The notes beneath the pieces are model-generated. The model saw only the letters and a list, made by a program, of their open reading frames with translations, was not told the origin of the DNA and ran no database searches. DNA of 64,000 bases from Shewanella eurypsychrophilus (lineage in GTDB: Bacteria; Pseudomonadota; Gammaproteobacteria; Enterobacterales; Shewanellaceae). The translations under genes and the position numbers were made by a program. Positions 1 through 9,526 of the stretch are shown here, one piece after another. The stretch spans positions 1,892,501 through 1,956,500 of the forward strand of contig NZ_CP045503.2 in assembly GCF_007004545.3 (NCBI RefSeq), in the 5' to 3' direction. Numbering within the stretch: the first letter of the stretch is position 1; the number at the start of each line of letters is the position of its first letter.

Positions 1-2566
1 CATAGGCAATGGCGCCTTTATCAGTAAGCAAAATGATAGTTTGCTGATCTCTTCTGGGATGAATATTGGAGATGCGGCTAGCAGAGGCCCTGTTGTTGCT
101 GAACGATTTATCGCTAGTGAGGGTCAAGCAAGCAGCATGTTAATTGTCACAGGTGACAATATGCTTACACCTCATTTAACCGCAGAGTTCGGTAACAGAG
201 CTTACGCAGCTACAGCAGACTTTCATGACGCTACACTTGTTATTGGTGGTATTGCCAGTAAAGAGGCGTCAGCCTTAGTTAATCTAGTCAAGTGGCAACC
301 CGGCTCAGAAACAGTACAAAGTTATTCGCTGCCCCCATTACCTAAAGACGCCAACTCCCCTTCAGCAGTGATAATTGAAAATACTGTTTATGTGCTAACT
401 GGCTCTGACGCGAGTAATGAATTTTATGCGTTAGACTTAAGCGCATTATTAAATATTGAGGGGGGATTATCTTTTAATCATAGAGATATCGCATACTTTA
501 CGGCGCATAATTTATGGACTGTGTTACCGGGATTACCATTAGCCAGCAATGAGCAGCCTTATCAAAATGCGATAAAACTAGCGGTGCAAAATGATGGTCG
601 TGGCAAAAAAATATTTGCTATGGGGGGCTATCAACTTTTGGAGGATCATCTTGCTAGCCAAGATGAGTTGTTAGCAGTTACTCGTCATTGGAAGTATGAT
701 CCATTGGCTCTGAGCTCTGAGCAGGTGTGGCAAGATCTCGGTGATATTACGATAACTAAAAATACCCTAAAAGAGCGAATTAATGCGTTAAGTACCTTAG
801 GTCAATCTCATATATTAGCGTTTACCAATCAAGGTAATACGCTGTCATTCAATGCCATTACCAGTAGCTGGACACAATATTTTGCCAGTACTATTCGTCC
901 AGAGGCTGAAGCTGGCATAGCGAGTCACAAAAGCCAAAATTCAGCGCAATATATCAGTGAAACCGTGAGTTCATCAGCCGGTGAGATCTATTCATTAAAT
1001 CGTGTCGCTAATCATCGAGGATCGTTGCAGCTGTGGCAGGTTTCGCTCAAACAACCAGAAAAGAATTTTGGCTGGGTCAATATGACTGTTTTAGTGGTCT
1101 ACTTAATTGGTGTGGTGCTAGTAGGATTATTTTTTGTCTTTAAAAACAGAAATACCGATGACTATTTCCGTGGTGGTCAATCTATCCCTTGGTGGGCAGC
1201 AGCCTGTTCCATCTATGCAACAATGCTGAGTTCATTGACTTATGTCGCACTGCCTGCCGTGGTCTATCAAAGTAACTGGCTATTACTAATAGGTATATGG
1301 ATGATCATCGCCGTTGCGCCCATTGCTATCTATGTAGCGATACCTTTTTTTCGTCAAATAGATGCGACGAGTGCTTATGAATACCTATCCAAGCGTTTCA
1401 ATATGGGCGTGAGGTTATTCGCCAGTGGCCTGTTTACCCTTTTTCACATCGGTCGCATGGGCATAGTGATGGCGTTAACTGCCTTAGCACTTTCAGCGGT
1501 TACCCCCTTGTCGGCCAGCGACAGTGTCTTGATCATGGGGGTGTTATGTTTGATCTATTGCACTATGGGTGGGATTGAAGCGGTCATTTGGACTGACACC
1601 TTGCAAACAATCGTATTAATTATTGGGGCGATAACGTGTTTTGTCACCATAATCTTAGGCTTAGAAGGGGGGCTAACTGACTTTATCAGCATTGGTATGC
1701 TTGATGATAAGTTTACTATGGTCAATGCAGATTTTAGTTTAGATAGCATAACCACTCTCTCTATCTGGGTGATCGTTATTGGTGGGATTGGGCAAAACTT
1801 ATCGAGCTATACGGCCGATCAAGCCGTGGTACAAAGATATATGGTCACCAAAGATCTCAGTGAGGCTAGAAAATCAATTTGGGCAAATGCCATCATAGCT
1901 GCTCCAGGTGCGTTACTGTTTTTCTGTATTGGTACCGGTCTATATGCTTTTTATCAGTCACATCCAGAAAAATTAGATCCTAGTATTCAAATTGATCAAA
2001 TATTTCCAACATTCATCGCCACTGAGCTGCCTATTGGTGTAGCAGGTCTTATTGTTGCTGGTATTTTTGCTGCTGCACAATCAACGGTATCAACCAGCAT
2101 GAACTCTATTGCGACCACTTTAGTGACAGACTTTATACGCCCGTTCAATCTAGTGAAAACAGAAAAAGGCTATATGCGCTCTGCGCGCTGGTTAACATTT
2201 ATCATGGGCACATTAGGTACATTAGCTGGACTCATTTTTATTGACCCTGAAATTCGCTCATTAATGGAAGCCTACTTTAAAGTCATTGGCATGTTTATGG
2301 GGGCATTGGGAGGCTTATTTGTACTTGGTGCGTTAACTAAAAAAGCGAATTCATTTGGCGCTAGTGTGGGTATTTTAGCCGGGGTGACCACCATGATATC
2401 AGCATGGCAGCTAGGTTGGGCTAATGGCTACTTATACGCCACCATAGGCATAGTGTCATGCTTAGTGGTTGGCTACATTGCCAGCTTATTAACCCAAACA
2501 GCAGAAACAACGGCAAAAGATTTAACTGGACTCACCTTGTACACAATGCGAGATCCCGCGACGTAA
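1..2566 (+). CDS. Sodium:solute symporter with N-terminal kelch (sialate mutarotase-like) domain, 5' end outside window
   Basis: The frame is open from base 2 with no stop or convincing start (base 41 is only an in-frame TTG), so the gene begins to the left. The first ~340 visible residues carry kelch-like beta-propeller repeats (VIGGIASK, VYVLTGSD, IFAMGGYQ) as in NanM/YjhT sialate mutarotases. From about residue 350 (counted from base 41) an SSS-family symporter follows: first helix MTVLVVYLIGVVLVGLF, then the cytoplasmic DDYFRGGQS motif and about 12 more hydrophobic segments. SSS proteins usually have the N-terminus outside, and KNR follows helix 1, so the propeller is inferred to be periplasmic. 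Beside nanE, nanK and nagB, the likely role is sialic-acid mutarotation coupled to sodium-driven import. The exact substrate is inferred from context. Confidence 0.85.
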   Translation, partial: IGNGAFISKQNDSLLISSGMNIGDAASRGPVVAERFIASEGQASSMLIVTGDNMLTPHLTAEFGNRAYAATADFHDATLVIGGIASKEASALVNLVKWQPGSETVQSYSLPPLPKDANSPSAVIIENTVYVLTGSDASNEFYALDLSALLNIEGGLSFNHRDIAYFTAHNLWTVLPGLPLASNEQPYQNAIKLAVQNDGRGKKIFAMGGYQLLEDHLASQDELLAVTRHWKYDPLALSSEQVWQDLGDITITKNTLKERINALSTLGQSHILAFTNQGNTLSFNAITSSWTQYFASTIRPEAEAGIASHKSQNSAQYISETVSSSAGEIYSLNRVANHRGSLQLWQVSLKQPEKNFGWVNMTVLVVYLIGVVLVGLFFVFKNRNTDDYFRGGQSIPWWAAACSIYATMLSSLTYVALPAVVYQSNWLLLIGIWMIIAVAPIAIYVAIPFFRQIDATSAYEYLSKRFNMGVRLFASGLFTLFHIGRMGIVMALTALALSAVTPLSASDSVLIMGVLCLIYCTMGGIEAVIWTDTLQTIVLIIGAITCFVTIILGLEGGLTDFISIGMLDDKFTMVNADFSLDSITTLSIWVIVIGGIGQNLSSYTADQAVVQRYMVTKDLSEARKSIWANAIIAAPGALLFFCIGTGLYAFYQSHPEKLDPSIQIDQIFPTFIATELPIGVAGLIVAGIFAAAQSTVSTSMNSIATTLVTDFIRPFNLVKTEKGYMRSARWLTFIMGTLGTLAGLIFIDPEIRSLMEAYFKVIGMFMGALGGLFVLGALTKKANSFGASVGILAGVTTMISAWQLGWANGYLYATIGIVSCLVVGYIASLLTQTAETTAKDLTGLTLYTMRDPAT

Positions 2567-2602
2567 ATTGTCAAAAAATTATTTAGCTTCTAGGAAATCT
2601 GT

Positions 2603-3316
2603 ATGTCAGTCGTAAATCAAATACTGGAACAAAAGCTGTTGTTGTCATTGAAACACGCTTTAATCGCCTCTTGTCAGCCGGTTGATGATGGACCAATGGA
2701 CAAGGTTGTACATGTTGTTGCTATGGCTTTGGCTGCAATTGATGGTGGTGCGAAAGGGTTAAGAATAGAAGGTGTTGAGAATGTTACTGCCGTTGCTAAG
2801 GCAACCTCAACGCCCATAGTTGGTATTGTTAAAAGAGATTTAACTGACAGTCCAATACGCATTACTCCGTTCATCGATGATGTGAAGGCATTAGCGCAAG
2901 CTGGTGCCAGCATCATCGCCTTCGATGGTACTGATCGGAAGCGTCCGACCGCTATGTTAGATCTGCTTGATGCTATTCATCAACATGGCTGCGTGGCTAT
3001 GGCTGATTGTGCAGACTATGAGACCGGCTTAATGCTGGCAAGGCATGGATGTACTTTTATTGGTAGTACCATGTCAGGTTATACCGATTTAAATAACACT
3101 CCGAATGAACCGGACTACCCCTTGATCTCTCGCTGGGTTGAGCAAGGAGTCAATGTCATTGCTGAGGGCCGATATAATTCACCACAGCGCGCAGCCAAAG
3201 CCATTGAGCTTGGTGCTTTTTCTGTGACGGTTGGATCTGCCATCACACGTGTTGAGCACATTACACAATGGTTTGTCGGCAGTATTGATAATGTGGCTAA
3301 AACCACACCCGTATAG
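2603..3316 (+). CDS. nanE: N-acylglucosamine-6-phosphate 2-epimerase NanE
   Basis: A 237-residue TIM-barrel protein of the NanE family, which converts ManNAc-6-phosphate to GlcNAc-6-phosphate in sialic-acid breakdown. Family features seen: GAKGLRIEG near residue 52, the GIVKRDL stretch containing the catalytic lysine, and AEGRYNSPQRAAKAIELGA near residue 187 containing the catalytic glutamate and phosphate-binding region. Length matches the family. The ATG has an AGGA about 8 nt upstream. It lies 36 bp after the symporter and 55 bp before nanK, so it is probably in the same operon. Confidence 0.93.
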   Translation: MSVVNQILEQKLLLSLKHALIASCQPVDDGPMDKVVHVVAMALAAIDGGAKGLRIEGVENVTAVAKATSTPIVGIVKRDLTDSPIRITPFIDDVKALAQAGASIIAFDGTDRKRPTAMLDLLDAIHQHGCVAMADCADYETGLMLARHGCTFIGSTMSGYTDLNNTPNEPDYPLISRWVEQGVNVIAEGRYNSPQRAAKAIELGAFSVTVGSAITRVEHITQWFVGSIDNVAKTTPV

Positions 3317-3371
3317 CGAAGCTGGCTAAATTCGAACTTATAGCTCAGATGAAAATGAAGGGAAGAGGTTA

Positions 3372-4337
3372 ATGATCATAGCAATTGATGTGGGCGGCAC
3401 TAAGATATCAGCAGCGCTCATCTCCAGCAGCGGCGTTGCTAATGGAAACGTCGCTAACGCTAACATACTTGATCTCAAAATAGTAAAACAACGAAAAATT
3501 GAATCAGTCATACACAGTGATTTAATTAACTTGAGTGATTACTTAGTTGAGCTTTGCCAAGGCTGGCTTGAGCAAGCGACACATGTGTCTATTGCTTGTA
3601 CGGGCCAAATCGGTGTTGAGTACGTTAATTTTCTTTCTGCTAAGCAAAATTTACCGCTAAAAGCCCAGCTTGAATCGGCTTTTAAATTGCCTATTACTAT
3701 TATCAATGATGCAGCCGCCGCAGCTTGGGCTGAGTACAGTGCTTTGAATAAGCTTACAGCAGAAGCTCATGAGGATTCTAATACCAGTCACGTTAATCAC
3801 AAGCGTGACGACAGCTTAGTTTATATTACCGTATCGACAGGTATTGGCGGTGGCATGATCCAAAATGGGCAATTAGTTACCTGCACTGATGGCTTTTGCG
3901 CCCATTTAGGCCATGTATCGGTACAACATGGCAGTCAGCAATCAATACAGTGTCATTGTGGTCGAGTCAATTGCGCCGAGGCCATCGCCTCGGGTACTGC
4001 TATAGCAAAACAAGCTTCAGTCATTTTAAACAAAACGGTGAGCTGCAAAGAGGTCTTTGAGCATTACTTAGCTGTGCCAGAAATAGCGAACCTTGTTGAT
4101 GATGCAAGTAGTGCTATCTGCGATTTAATTGCCAATATTAAAGCTGTAACAGGAACTCGTATTGTTGTTTTAGGCGGAAGTGTGGGCTCAGTGGATATAT
4201 TCCAGCAACAAATACAGGCCAAAGTTGCCAAATTACCAACAATTTTCCAAGTGAGCATTATTCCTCCCCAAATGGGTGCCGATGCCGATTTATTAGGTGC
4301 AGCTTTTTACGCACATCAATATTCAAATATTATTTAA
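3372..4337 (+). CDS. nanK: N-acetylmannosamine kinase (ROK family)
   Basis: A 321-residue ROK-family sugar kinase that should phosphorylate ManNAc to ManNAc-6-phosphate. The N-terminus has the phosphate-binding AIDVGGTKISAAL. STGIGGGMIQNGQ follows near residue 155. The ROK zinc/substrate signature appears as CHCGRVNCAEAIASG near residue 197. A putative AGGGAAGAGG ribosome site is just upstream of the ATG. Its place between nanE and nagB makes ManNAc the best substrate; a GlcNAc or glucose kinase cannot be excluded from sequence alone. The loop around residues 130-150 is longer and more polar than usual. Confidence 0.88.
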   Translation: MIIAIDVGGTKISAALISSSGVANGNVANANILDLKIVKQRKIESVIHSDLINLSDYLVELCQGWLEQATHVSIACTGQIGVEYVNFLSAKQNLPLKAQLESAFKLPITIINDAAAAAWAEYSALNKLTAEAHEDSNTSHVNHKRDDSLVYITVSTGIGGGMIQNGQLVTCTDGFCAHLGHVSVQHGSQQSIQCHCGRVNCAEAIASGTAIAKQASVILNKTVSCKEVFEHYLAVPEIANLVDDASSAICDLIANIKAVTGTRIVVLGGSVGSVDIFQQQIQAKVAKLPTIFQVSIIPPQMGADADLLGAAFYAHQYSNII

Positions 4338-4380
4338 ACACTAAATAATCTTCTACTTGTCAATATAGAGCAGGATATTC

Positions 4381-5181
4381 ATGCAAGTCATAATATTAGA
4401 AAATGCACAACAGGTCGCACAACATGCTAGCCGGTGGGTTGTTGAACTCATCTCTCAAAAAACGAACCCAGTACTAGGTTTAGCTACGGGGAGCACACCT
4501 ATTAGTCTTTACCAAAAATTGGTAAAAAGTCATCAAGAAGATCAGGTAGACTTTGGCCATGTAACCAGCTTTAATCTCGATGAATACCACAATATAGATG
4601 CTGAGAATGAGCATAGTTATCGTACTTTTATGAAAAATAATCTTTTTGATAAAATAAACATTGATCAAAAAAACACTCATCTACCAACTTGTAATAAAGG
4701 TGAAAACCCACGAGAGCAAGGTATCGCTTTTGAAGATAAAATTAGATTGGCTGGTGGGATTGACCTACAAATATTGGGGATCGGTGCAAACGGTCATATT
4801 GGATTTAATGAACCCACCTCAAGCTTATCCTCTCGTACCAGGCTAAAAACGTTAACTAAGCAGACGCTTGAGGACAATAGTCGTTTATTTCAACCTGATG
4901 AATATCAACCGACGATGGCGATGACCATGGGGATATCAACGATATTAGACGCACAATATATTCTACTCATGGCAACAGGTAAAAATAAAGCTAAAGCCGT
5001 TAATGAGATGATAACGGGTCCACTCTCAGCGAAATGCCCCGCATCAGCACTGCAGCTACACGAGCATGCGGTTATTATTTTAGATAAAGCGGCTGCAAGT
5101 GAACTCTCTAACCAAGAATACTTCAACTTGGCTAATAATGAACATCAAGAAATAAATAAAGAATATGGTTTTTATATATAA
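4381..5181 (+). CDS. nagB: Glucosamine-6-phosphate deaminase NagB
   Basis: A 266-residue protein, the same length as E. coli NagB. It converts glucosamine-6-phosphate to fructose-6-phosphate and ammonia, the last step of the amino-sugar route. Visible motifs are GLATGSTP near residue 35 (phosphate loop), FNLDEY near residue 66 (proton-relay aspartate) and LGIGANGHIGFNEP near residue 136 (catalytic Asp/His/Glu region). AGGA lies about 6 nt before the ATG. It is the last gene of the rightward nan operon and is followed by a hairpin terminator. The C-terminal tail is Asn/Glu-rich and not clearly conserved. Confidence 0.94.
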   Translation: MQVIILENAQQVAQHASRWVVELISQKTNPVLGLATGSTPISLYQKLVKSHQEDQVDFGHVTSFNLDEYHNIDAENEHSYRTFMKNNLFDKINIDQKNTHLPTCNKGENPREQGIAFEDKIRLAGGIDLQILGIGANGHIGFNEPTSSLSSRTRLKTLTKQTLEDNSRLFQPDEYQPTMAMTMGISTILDAQYILLMATGKNKAKAVNEMITGPLSAKCPASALQLHEHAVIILDKAAASELSNQEYFNLANNEHQEINKEYGFYI

Positions 5182-5366
5182 AGAAACCAATTATTAAGTA
5201 GATAACTATTTCCTGTTTCGGTAATTGAAAAGCTGACAAACAATATCAGAAAAATATAAATTCAGTGAGTTAGTATTAAATATATCAATCTACAATATAT
5301 CAACATGCAGTGACTTTATTTCAAGCGTAAAGTGACCACGTCACCAATGTAATCTAATCAAAACCA

Positions 5367-5416
5367 ACCAACAAAAATCATAACCATTGATTTTGATTTT
5401 TGTTGGTGAGTTTTTA
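5367..5416 (+). terminator. Rho-independent terminator after nagB
   Basis: A perfect 14-bp inverted repeat (ACCAACAAAAATCA at 5367-5380 with its complement at 5394-5407) has a 13-nt loop and is followed by GAGTTTTTATTG. It lies about 185 bp past the nagB stop, so an intermediate 3' UTR remains. Confidence 0.7.
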
Positions 5417-5519
5417 TTGTGTGCATTGGCAACCAAGAATGTAAATACAATATTGGCAGCATATCCAGGCAACTAATACATAGGCAGTAAGCATTTTAAT
5501 CTAGCTCTCACTTGAAAGT

Positions 5520-5548
5520 AAAAAAGCCATCAACAATTGTTGATGGCT
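5520..5548 (-). terminator. Terminator after nanA
   Basis: A perfect 24-bp palindrome occupies 5525-5548. On the minus strand it ends GATGGCT and runs straight into TTTTTT, the form of an intrinsic terminator for nagA-nanA. On the plus strand no T-run follows. The rest of the 513-bp gap between nagB and nanA (5182-5694) is AT-rich and shows no gene beyond these two terminators. Confidence 0.75.
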
Positions 5549-5694
5549 GTATATAGATAAAGTTAATATAATCGCTATGGAGTAAAGCGAGTAAGTTTGG
5601 TGATATAAATGAATAAAACCTGTTGTTAATCCTTATTTACATACAAAGCCTGGGGAGGTAAAACGTTTTAATAAATCCAGTTTTATCGCTGCAC

Positions 5695-6603
5695 TTATAT
5701 CATCTTTATGTGATTCATAAATCCTGCCGCTTTCATTTTAGCGACCACATCTTCTTTCTCTTGTGCAGAGAGCGCGCGAATTGGAAGGCGTGGATCACCA
5801 ACATCAATACCGTGAAGAAGCATTGCAGCTTTGCCTGCAGCAACCCCACCATATTCAACGAGTGGTCGGATAAGAGCGATAACCTTATCCATAAGGGCTG
5901 TGACAGTCGCTTGATCTCCCTCTTTGAAAGCTTCGATGATATCTAAGTAAAGGGCGGCAGCGTAGTTGTAGGTACTGCCGACAGCGCCAATGGCGCCCAC
6001 AGCAAGCCCGCCCGGAAGGAATTCATCAACACCAAATGGGATATCGAATTTACCACCGCAAACTCGCTTACAACGTTGAAATTCATAGAGGTCGACATGG
6101 TTGAATTTAATACCGGCGAGGTTTGGAATAAGCTTATCAGCTTTGATAAGGAACTGTTCCATATCTAACATAACTCCCGACATACCAGAGTGATAATAAT
6201 AAAAGGCTTTTGTTGGAGCCGTTGCAGCGACGGCTACGCAGTAGGCAACGAGTTCATCAACCGAACCTGGCTTGAAAAAACAGGGGGCGATCACTGAAGT
6301 CGCAAAGATATCGAGTGTTTCGGCATGCTTAGTTAATTCCAGTGTATCAACAATTGACAATGCCCCAGTGTGAATCGTAATACTTAGTTGACCCTGAGCC
6401 GCTAAAACCCAGCGCTCAGCTACGGCTTTACGTTCAGCAACAGAGCAGTTGAGACCTTCACCTGTTGTGCCGCAGATATAAACACCACCAACTCCCTGTT
6501 CAATGAGTAGTTTAGCAATCTGATCGATAACCGTAAGGTTAACCGCGCCGTCTTTATCAAATGGTGTATGAGGAGCGGAAATTAATCCAGTAAGTTTTTG
6601 CAT
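5695..6603 (-). CDS. nanA: N-acetylneuraminate lyase (DHDPS/NAL aldolase family)
   Basis: A 302-residue class I aldolase of the dihydrodipicolinate synthase/neuraminate lyase family. It should cleave Neu5Ac to pyruvate and ManNAc. Seen: GGVYICGTTGEGLNCS near residue 39 (the family carboxylate-binding GxTGE), YYYHSG near residue 136 (catalytic tyrosine) and LAGIKFNHVDLYEF near residue 161 (Schiff-base lysine). The family includes other keto-acid aldolases, but immediate linkage to nagA, nanE and nanK favours sialate lyase. It is 17 bp downstream of nagA and surely co-transcribed with it. Confidence 0.9.
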   Translation of the reverse strand: MQKLTGLISAPHTPFDKDGAVNLTVIDQIAKLLIEQGVGGVYICGTTGEGLNCSVAERKAVAERWVLAAQGQLSITIHTGALSIVDTLELTKHAETLDIFATSVIAPCFFKPGSVDELVAYCVAVAATAPTKAFYYYHSGMSGVMLDMEQFLIKADKLIPNLAGIKFNHVDLYEFQRCKRVCGGKFDIPFGVDEFLPGGLAVGAIGAVGSTYNYAAALYLDIIEAFKEGDQATVTALMDKVIALIRPLVEYGGVAAGKAAMLLHGIDVGDPRLPIRALSAQEKEDVVAKMKAAGFMNHIKMI

Positions 6604-6620
6604 TGTAAGCCTCTGTTAGT

Positions 6621-7757
6621 TCAGAATATTTGTTTGCCGTCAATCCATGTTTGGCTAACATGTAAAGCAGAGTTATTATCGTATTGAAGTATTGTAAAAT
6701 CAGCATTAGTGCCGATAGCTAGCTGAGGAGTGTGTCTATTCAAACCAAGAAAGTCCGCCGGATAGGTACTTGCCATTCTCAAGGCTTCTTCTAATGTCAC
6801 ATCTAGCATCAATTGGGCATTATTGACCGCCGTTATCATATCGAGTGCCGATCCGGCTAACTGCCCAGTTTGGCTTGTTAGCTTGTCTCCAGACCGTTGA
6901 ATTTGATGCCCATCAAATTCGAACTCCTGTTGATCACTGCCAATGGTAGACATTGAGTCGGTCACTAACATCATCTTGCCATTAAGTTTGGCACTAGTTG
7001 CTAGCTTTGCCGTTGCAGGATGAACGTGGTGACCATCTAATATCATGCCGCACCAAGTGCGTTCATCAAGTAGTGCAGCGCCAACCATATTTGGCTCCCG
7101 AGACGTGAGTCCGGACATGGCATTAAACAGATGGGTGAAGCCTTCTGCCCCCGCATCGATTGCCGCCTGAGTTATTTCAAAATTTGCATTTGAGTGGCCT
7201 AAACAAACTCTTACGTTATGGTCAGTCAAGTATTTAATTTGCTCTGTGGTGACATTTTCAGGGGCGAGGGTGACAATTTTAATCCCCAGATCATCTCGGC
7301 AGTAAATGGCTAGTTCTCGCTCTGATAATGCGCGAATGTGCTCACTACGATGAATGCCCTTTTTGGGCTCACTAATATGTGGCCCCTCAAAATGTACGCC
7401 GATTATACCCGGCAATTTCTGTTTAATTGCCAAGGAGACAGCGTTTGCGGCGTCATTAATTGTGTCTAAATCGCTGGTGATCAGCGTGGGTAGTAAGCCT
7501 GTTGAACCGAAACGACTATGCGCTAAAACCATAGCTTTAAGCGCCAACAAGCTGGTGTCATGGTTAAATAAGTACCCACCGCCGCCATTAACTTGTATAT
7601 CAATAAAGCCTGGGGTCAGTAAGCCTGCAACCTGTATTTCTTGCGCGCCTTCTACTGTTCCGAGGGCGATAACCTTTCCATATTCAAAGCTTATTGCCTG
7701 ATTATTTATGATGTTTTTACCATCAAATACTTGCTCTGCAATTAAGGTGGTGATCAT
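6621..7757 (-). CDS. nagA: N-acetylglucosamine-6-phosphate deacetylase NagA
   Basis: A 378-residue amidohydrolase that removes acetate from GlcNAc-6-phosphate, supplying NagB. Metal and catalytic motifs occur in family order: GFIDIQVNGGGG near residue 50, GVHFEGPHIS near residue 120 (metal-binding Glu), CLGHSNA near residue 185, FTHLFNAMSGL near residue 206 and LVTDSMSTIG near residue 264 (catalytic Asp). Length is typical. It is the first gene of the leftward nagA-nanA operon, with a putative NanR-like operator about 134 bp upstream. Confidence 0.94.
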   Translation of the reverse strand: MITTLIAEQVFDGKNIINNQAISFEYGKVIALGTVEGAQEIQVAGLLTPGFIDIQVNGGGGYLFNHDTSLLALKAMVLAHSRFGSTGLLPTLITSDLDTINDAANAVSLAIKQKLPGIIGVHFEGPHISEPKKGIHRSEHIRALSERELAIYCRDDLGIKIVTLAPENVTTEQIKYLTDHNVRVCLGHSNANFEITQAAIDAGAEGFTHLFNAMSGLTSREPNMVGAALLDERTWCGMILDGHHVHPATAKLATSAKLNGKMMLVTDSMSTIGSDQQEFEFDGHQIQRSGDKLTSQTGQLAGSALDMITAVNNAQLMLDVTLEEALRMASTYPADFLGLNRHTPQLAIGTNADFTILQYDNNSALHVSQTWIDGKQIF

Positions 7758-7890
7758 GATTTCTCTATTGGGTTATTTCTTTAAAAAAACAAAAAATCGT
7801 ATTTGATTTCAAACTGAGCCGCTATTGTTATCTCATCACAGGCTTAGGCAGTAATAGCAAATCTCACCCATCGGCATGATTACTGGTACG

Positions 7891-7909
7891 CAGTTAACCT
7901 GTCATACCA
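7891..7909 (-). promoter_or_regulatory. NanR-like operator upstream of nagA-nanA
   Basis: The minus strand reads TGGTATGACAGGTTAACTG. It matches 17 of 19 positions with the site upstream of the TonB receptor (15189-15207) and shares TGGTAT..A with the site before the kinase. E. coli NanR, a GntR-family repressor, is known to bind GGTATA repeats at nan promoters. A further TGGTAC lies next to it at 7912-7917. The regulator itself is not in the window. Confidence 0.6.
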
Positions 7910-8424
7910 ATGTACCATTAAAGAATGATATTGCAAAGTGTAAATGTTACATTTCACTAACATTAGTCGAGGGGGGACTTATATTTACATTAGGTATCAG
8001 TATAAACAGACGAGTCGAATGGCCATTGTGTTAGGAGAAGTATTATCGATGCTAACTAGCCCTGTTTTACTACAATAAAACGGGTTATAAACTGTGATAT
8101 TGCTAATAACCTTATTTAATTTTTTTCAAACTCAATATTAATAATCTTCAGTAGTTTATTACCTGTTACTTCATAGATAATCTAGATTGAATTGTTATGT
8201 AATATTGATAATATCGGCATAGGTACTCACGCCATAAACTAATAGGTGCGGAGTGCAAAATGTCACACCTTCCCCCAGTGTAAAAGCTTTACAAATAGAA
8301 GCTTAATCGCGAGAACTAATCGGTAATATTCATTGAAAAAGATGCCGTTACATTTATCCATTACGCAGTCATCATTGCTCTGTATTGGCCTGATTTAAAG
8401 AGTATTGAATAAAAATAAATAAGA

Positions 8425-8442
8425 GGTATACTTGTTATACCA
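8425..8442 (+). promoter_or_regulatory. NanR-like GGTATA inverted repeat before kinase/isomerase operon
   Basis: GGTATACTTGTTATACCA forms GGTATA and TATACC arms; its complement TGGTATAACAAGTATACC is close to the E. coli Nan box pattern of repeated GGTATA. Another GGTATAC stands 49 bp on, at 8474-8480. The site is about 92 bp before the kinase ATG. Confidence 0.6.
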
Positions 8443-8533
8443 TCACCTTGTTGTGATGAGCTCTATCTTAGAAGGTATACTCTTTCTTATGTAAAGAACG
8501 TCTAATCCTTAAATTAAATTTTCTGGTGTAAAT

Positions 8534-9514
8534 ATGAAACCTGTTGTTTGTTTTGGCGAAGTGTTAATTGATTTTCTTAATATCAGGAAAGTTGAAGATT
8601 CAGGTACGTTATTAGATGAATACCGTCAATTCCCTGGGGGGGCGCCGGCAAATGCTGCCGTTGCTATTGCTCGATTAGGCGGTTTTTCCTTTTTTGCGGG
8701 ACAAATTGGCTCGGATATATTTGGTGACTTTTTGAAAAGATCACTGGATCAATATCGAGTCAATACCCGATTTTTAATGCAACACTCTACGGCGAAAACG
8801 GCGTTAGCTTTTGTTACTTTAGATGACGATGGAGATCGTCATTTTACCTTTTATCGAGAGCAAACAGCGGATGTGTTAATGCAACCTCAGCAGGTATCTA
8901 AAGACTGGTTTTGTGATGGAGGCTTGTTTCATTTCTGCAGTAATAGCTTAACCAGCACATTAATAACACAAACAACGTCTCGTACTATTGAGCTTGCAAA
9001 ACAAGCAAATAATTTGATCAGCTTTGATGTCAACCTAAGAGAAAATTTATGGAAAAACAACCATATAGATATTTCACTAGTCAATGAGTTCATATTCAGG
9101 AGCGATGTGATCAAGTTTGCTAGAGAAGAAATCGAGTATCTAGCACAAGGGCAAACTGTTGAAGCATATATTGAAACATGCCTGCAAAATACACCTTGGC
9201 TTATCGTCATTACGGACGGACCAAAGGAGATTGAATATTATTTCGGTGAGTATAAATATTCAATTCTACCTCCAAAAGTAGATGCTATTGATACTACAGC
9301 TGGGGGGGATGCATTTAGTGGTGGACTTTTATTTGGCTTAAGTTCTTTAGCTAATCCTAGTGAGATCATTGCCAAACCTGACGCGTTAGCACAGTTAATT
9401 AAATTTTCTGCTGTATGTGGTTGCTTAGCTGTATCTAGATTAGGCGCATTTCCAGCATTACCAGTACTCAGTGAAGTGAGTACAGCCTGGGAAGCATTCA
9501 ACAACACTATTTAA
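8534..9514 (+). CDS. PfkB-family sugar kinase, probable fructokinase
   Basis: A 326-residue ribokinase/PfkB-fold kinase. The first PfkB signature is GGAPANAAVAIARLGG near residue 36. The second, near residue 253, reads DTTAGGDAFSGG, whereas most family members have DTxGAGD; the catalytic aspartate is kept but the anion-hole Gly-Ala are swapped. It is followed after 12 bp by an AGE-family isomerase. The pair is best read as isomerisation of mannose to fructose and phosphorylation to fructose-6-phosphate, feeding the same product as NagB. Phosphorylation of another hexose or an amino sugar is possible. A GGTATA operator upstream ties the pair to the sialate regulon. Confidence 0.8.
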   Translation: MKPVVCFGEVLIDFLNIRKVEDSGTLLDEYRQFPGGAPANAAVAIARLGGFSFFAGQIGSDIFGDFLKRSLDQYRVNTRFLMQHSTAKTALAFVTLDDDGDRHFTFYREQTADVLMQPQQVSKDWFCDGGLFHFCSNSLTSTLITQTTSRTIELAKQANNLISFDVNLRENLWKNNHIDISLVNEFIFRSDVIKFAREEIEYLAQGQTVEAYIETCLQNTPWLIVITDGPKEIEYYFGEYKYSILPPKVDAIDTTAGGDAFSGGLLFGLSSLANPSEIIAKPDALAQLIKFSAVCGCLAVSRLGAFPALPVLSEVSTAWEAFNNTI

Positions 9515-9526
9515 TAAGGTGCTACT

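Larger units (their letters stand above)
7758..8533. other. 776-bp divergent control region between nagA and the sugar kinase
   Basis: No coding frame convinces me here. The stretch is AT-rich and holds a long outward-facing control region: a TGGTAT-type operator on the nagA side (7891-7909), an arm pair TGTAA/TTACA at 7939-7951, a weak hairpin at 8061-8084, a GGTATA inverted repeat at 8425-8442 and a further GGTATAC at 8474-8480 on the kinase side. CATCAC and GTGATG form a small inverted repeat at 8441-8458. A decayed gene may once have occupied the centre, but nothing in the sequence proves it. Confidence 0.5.
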
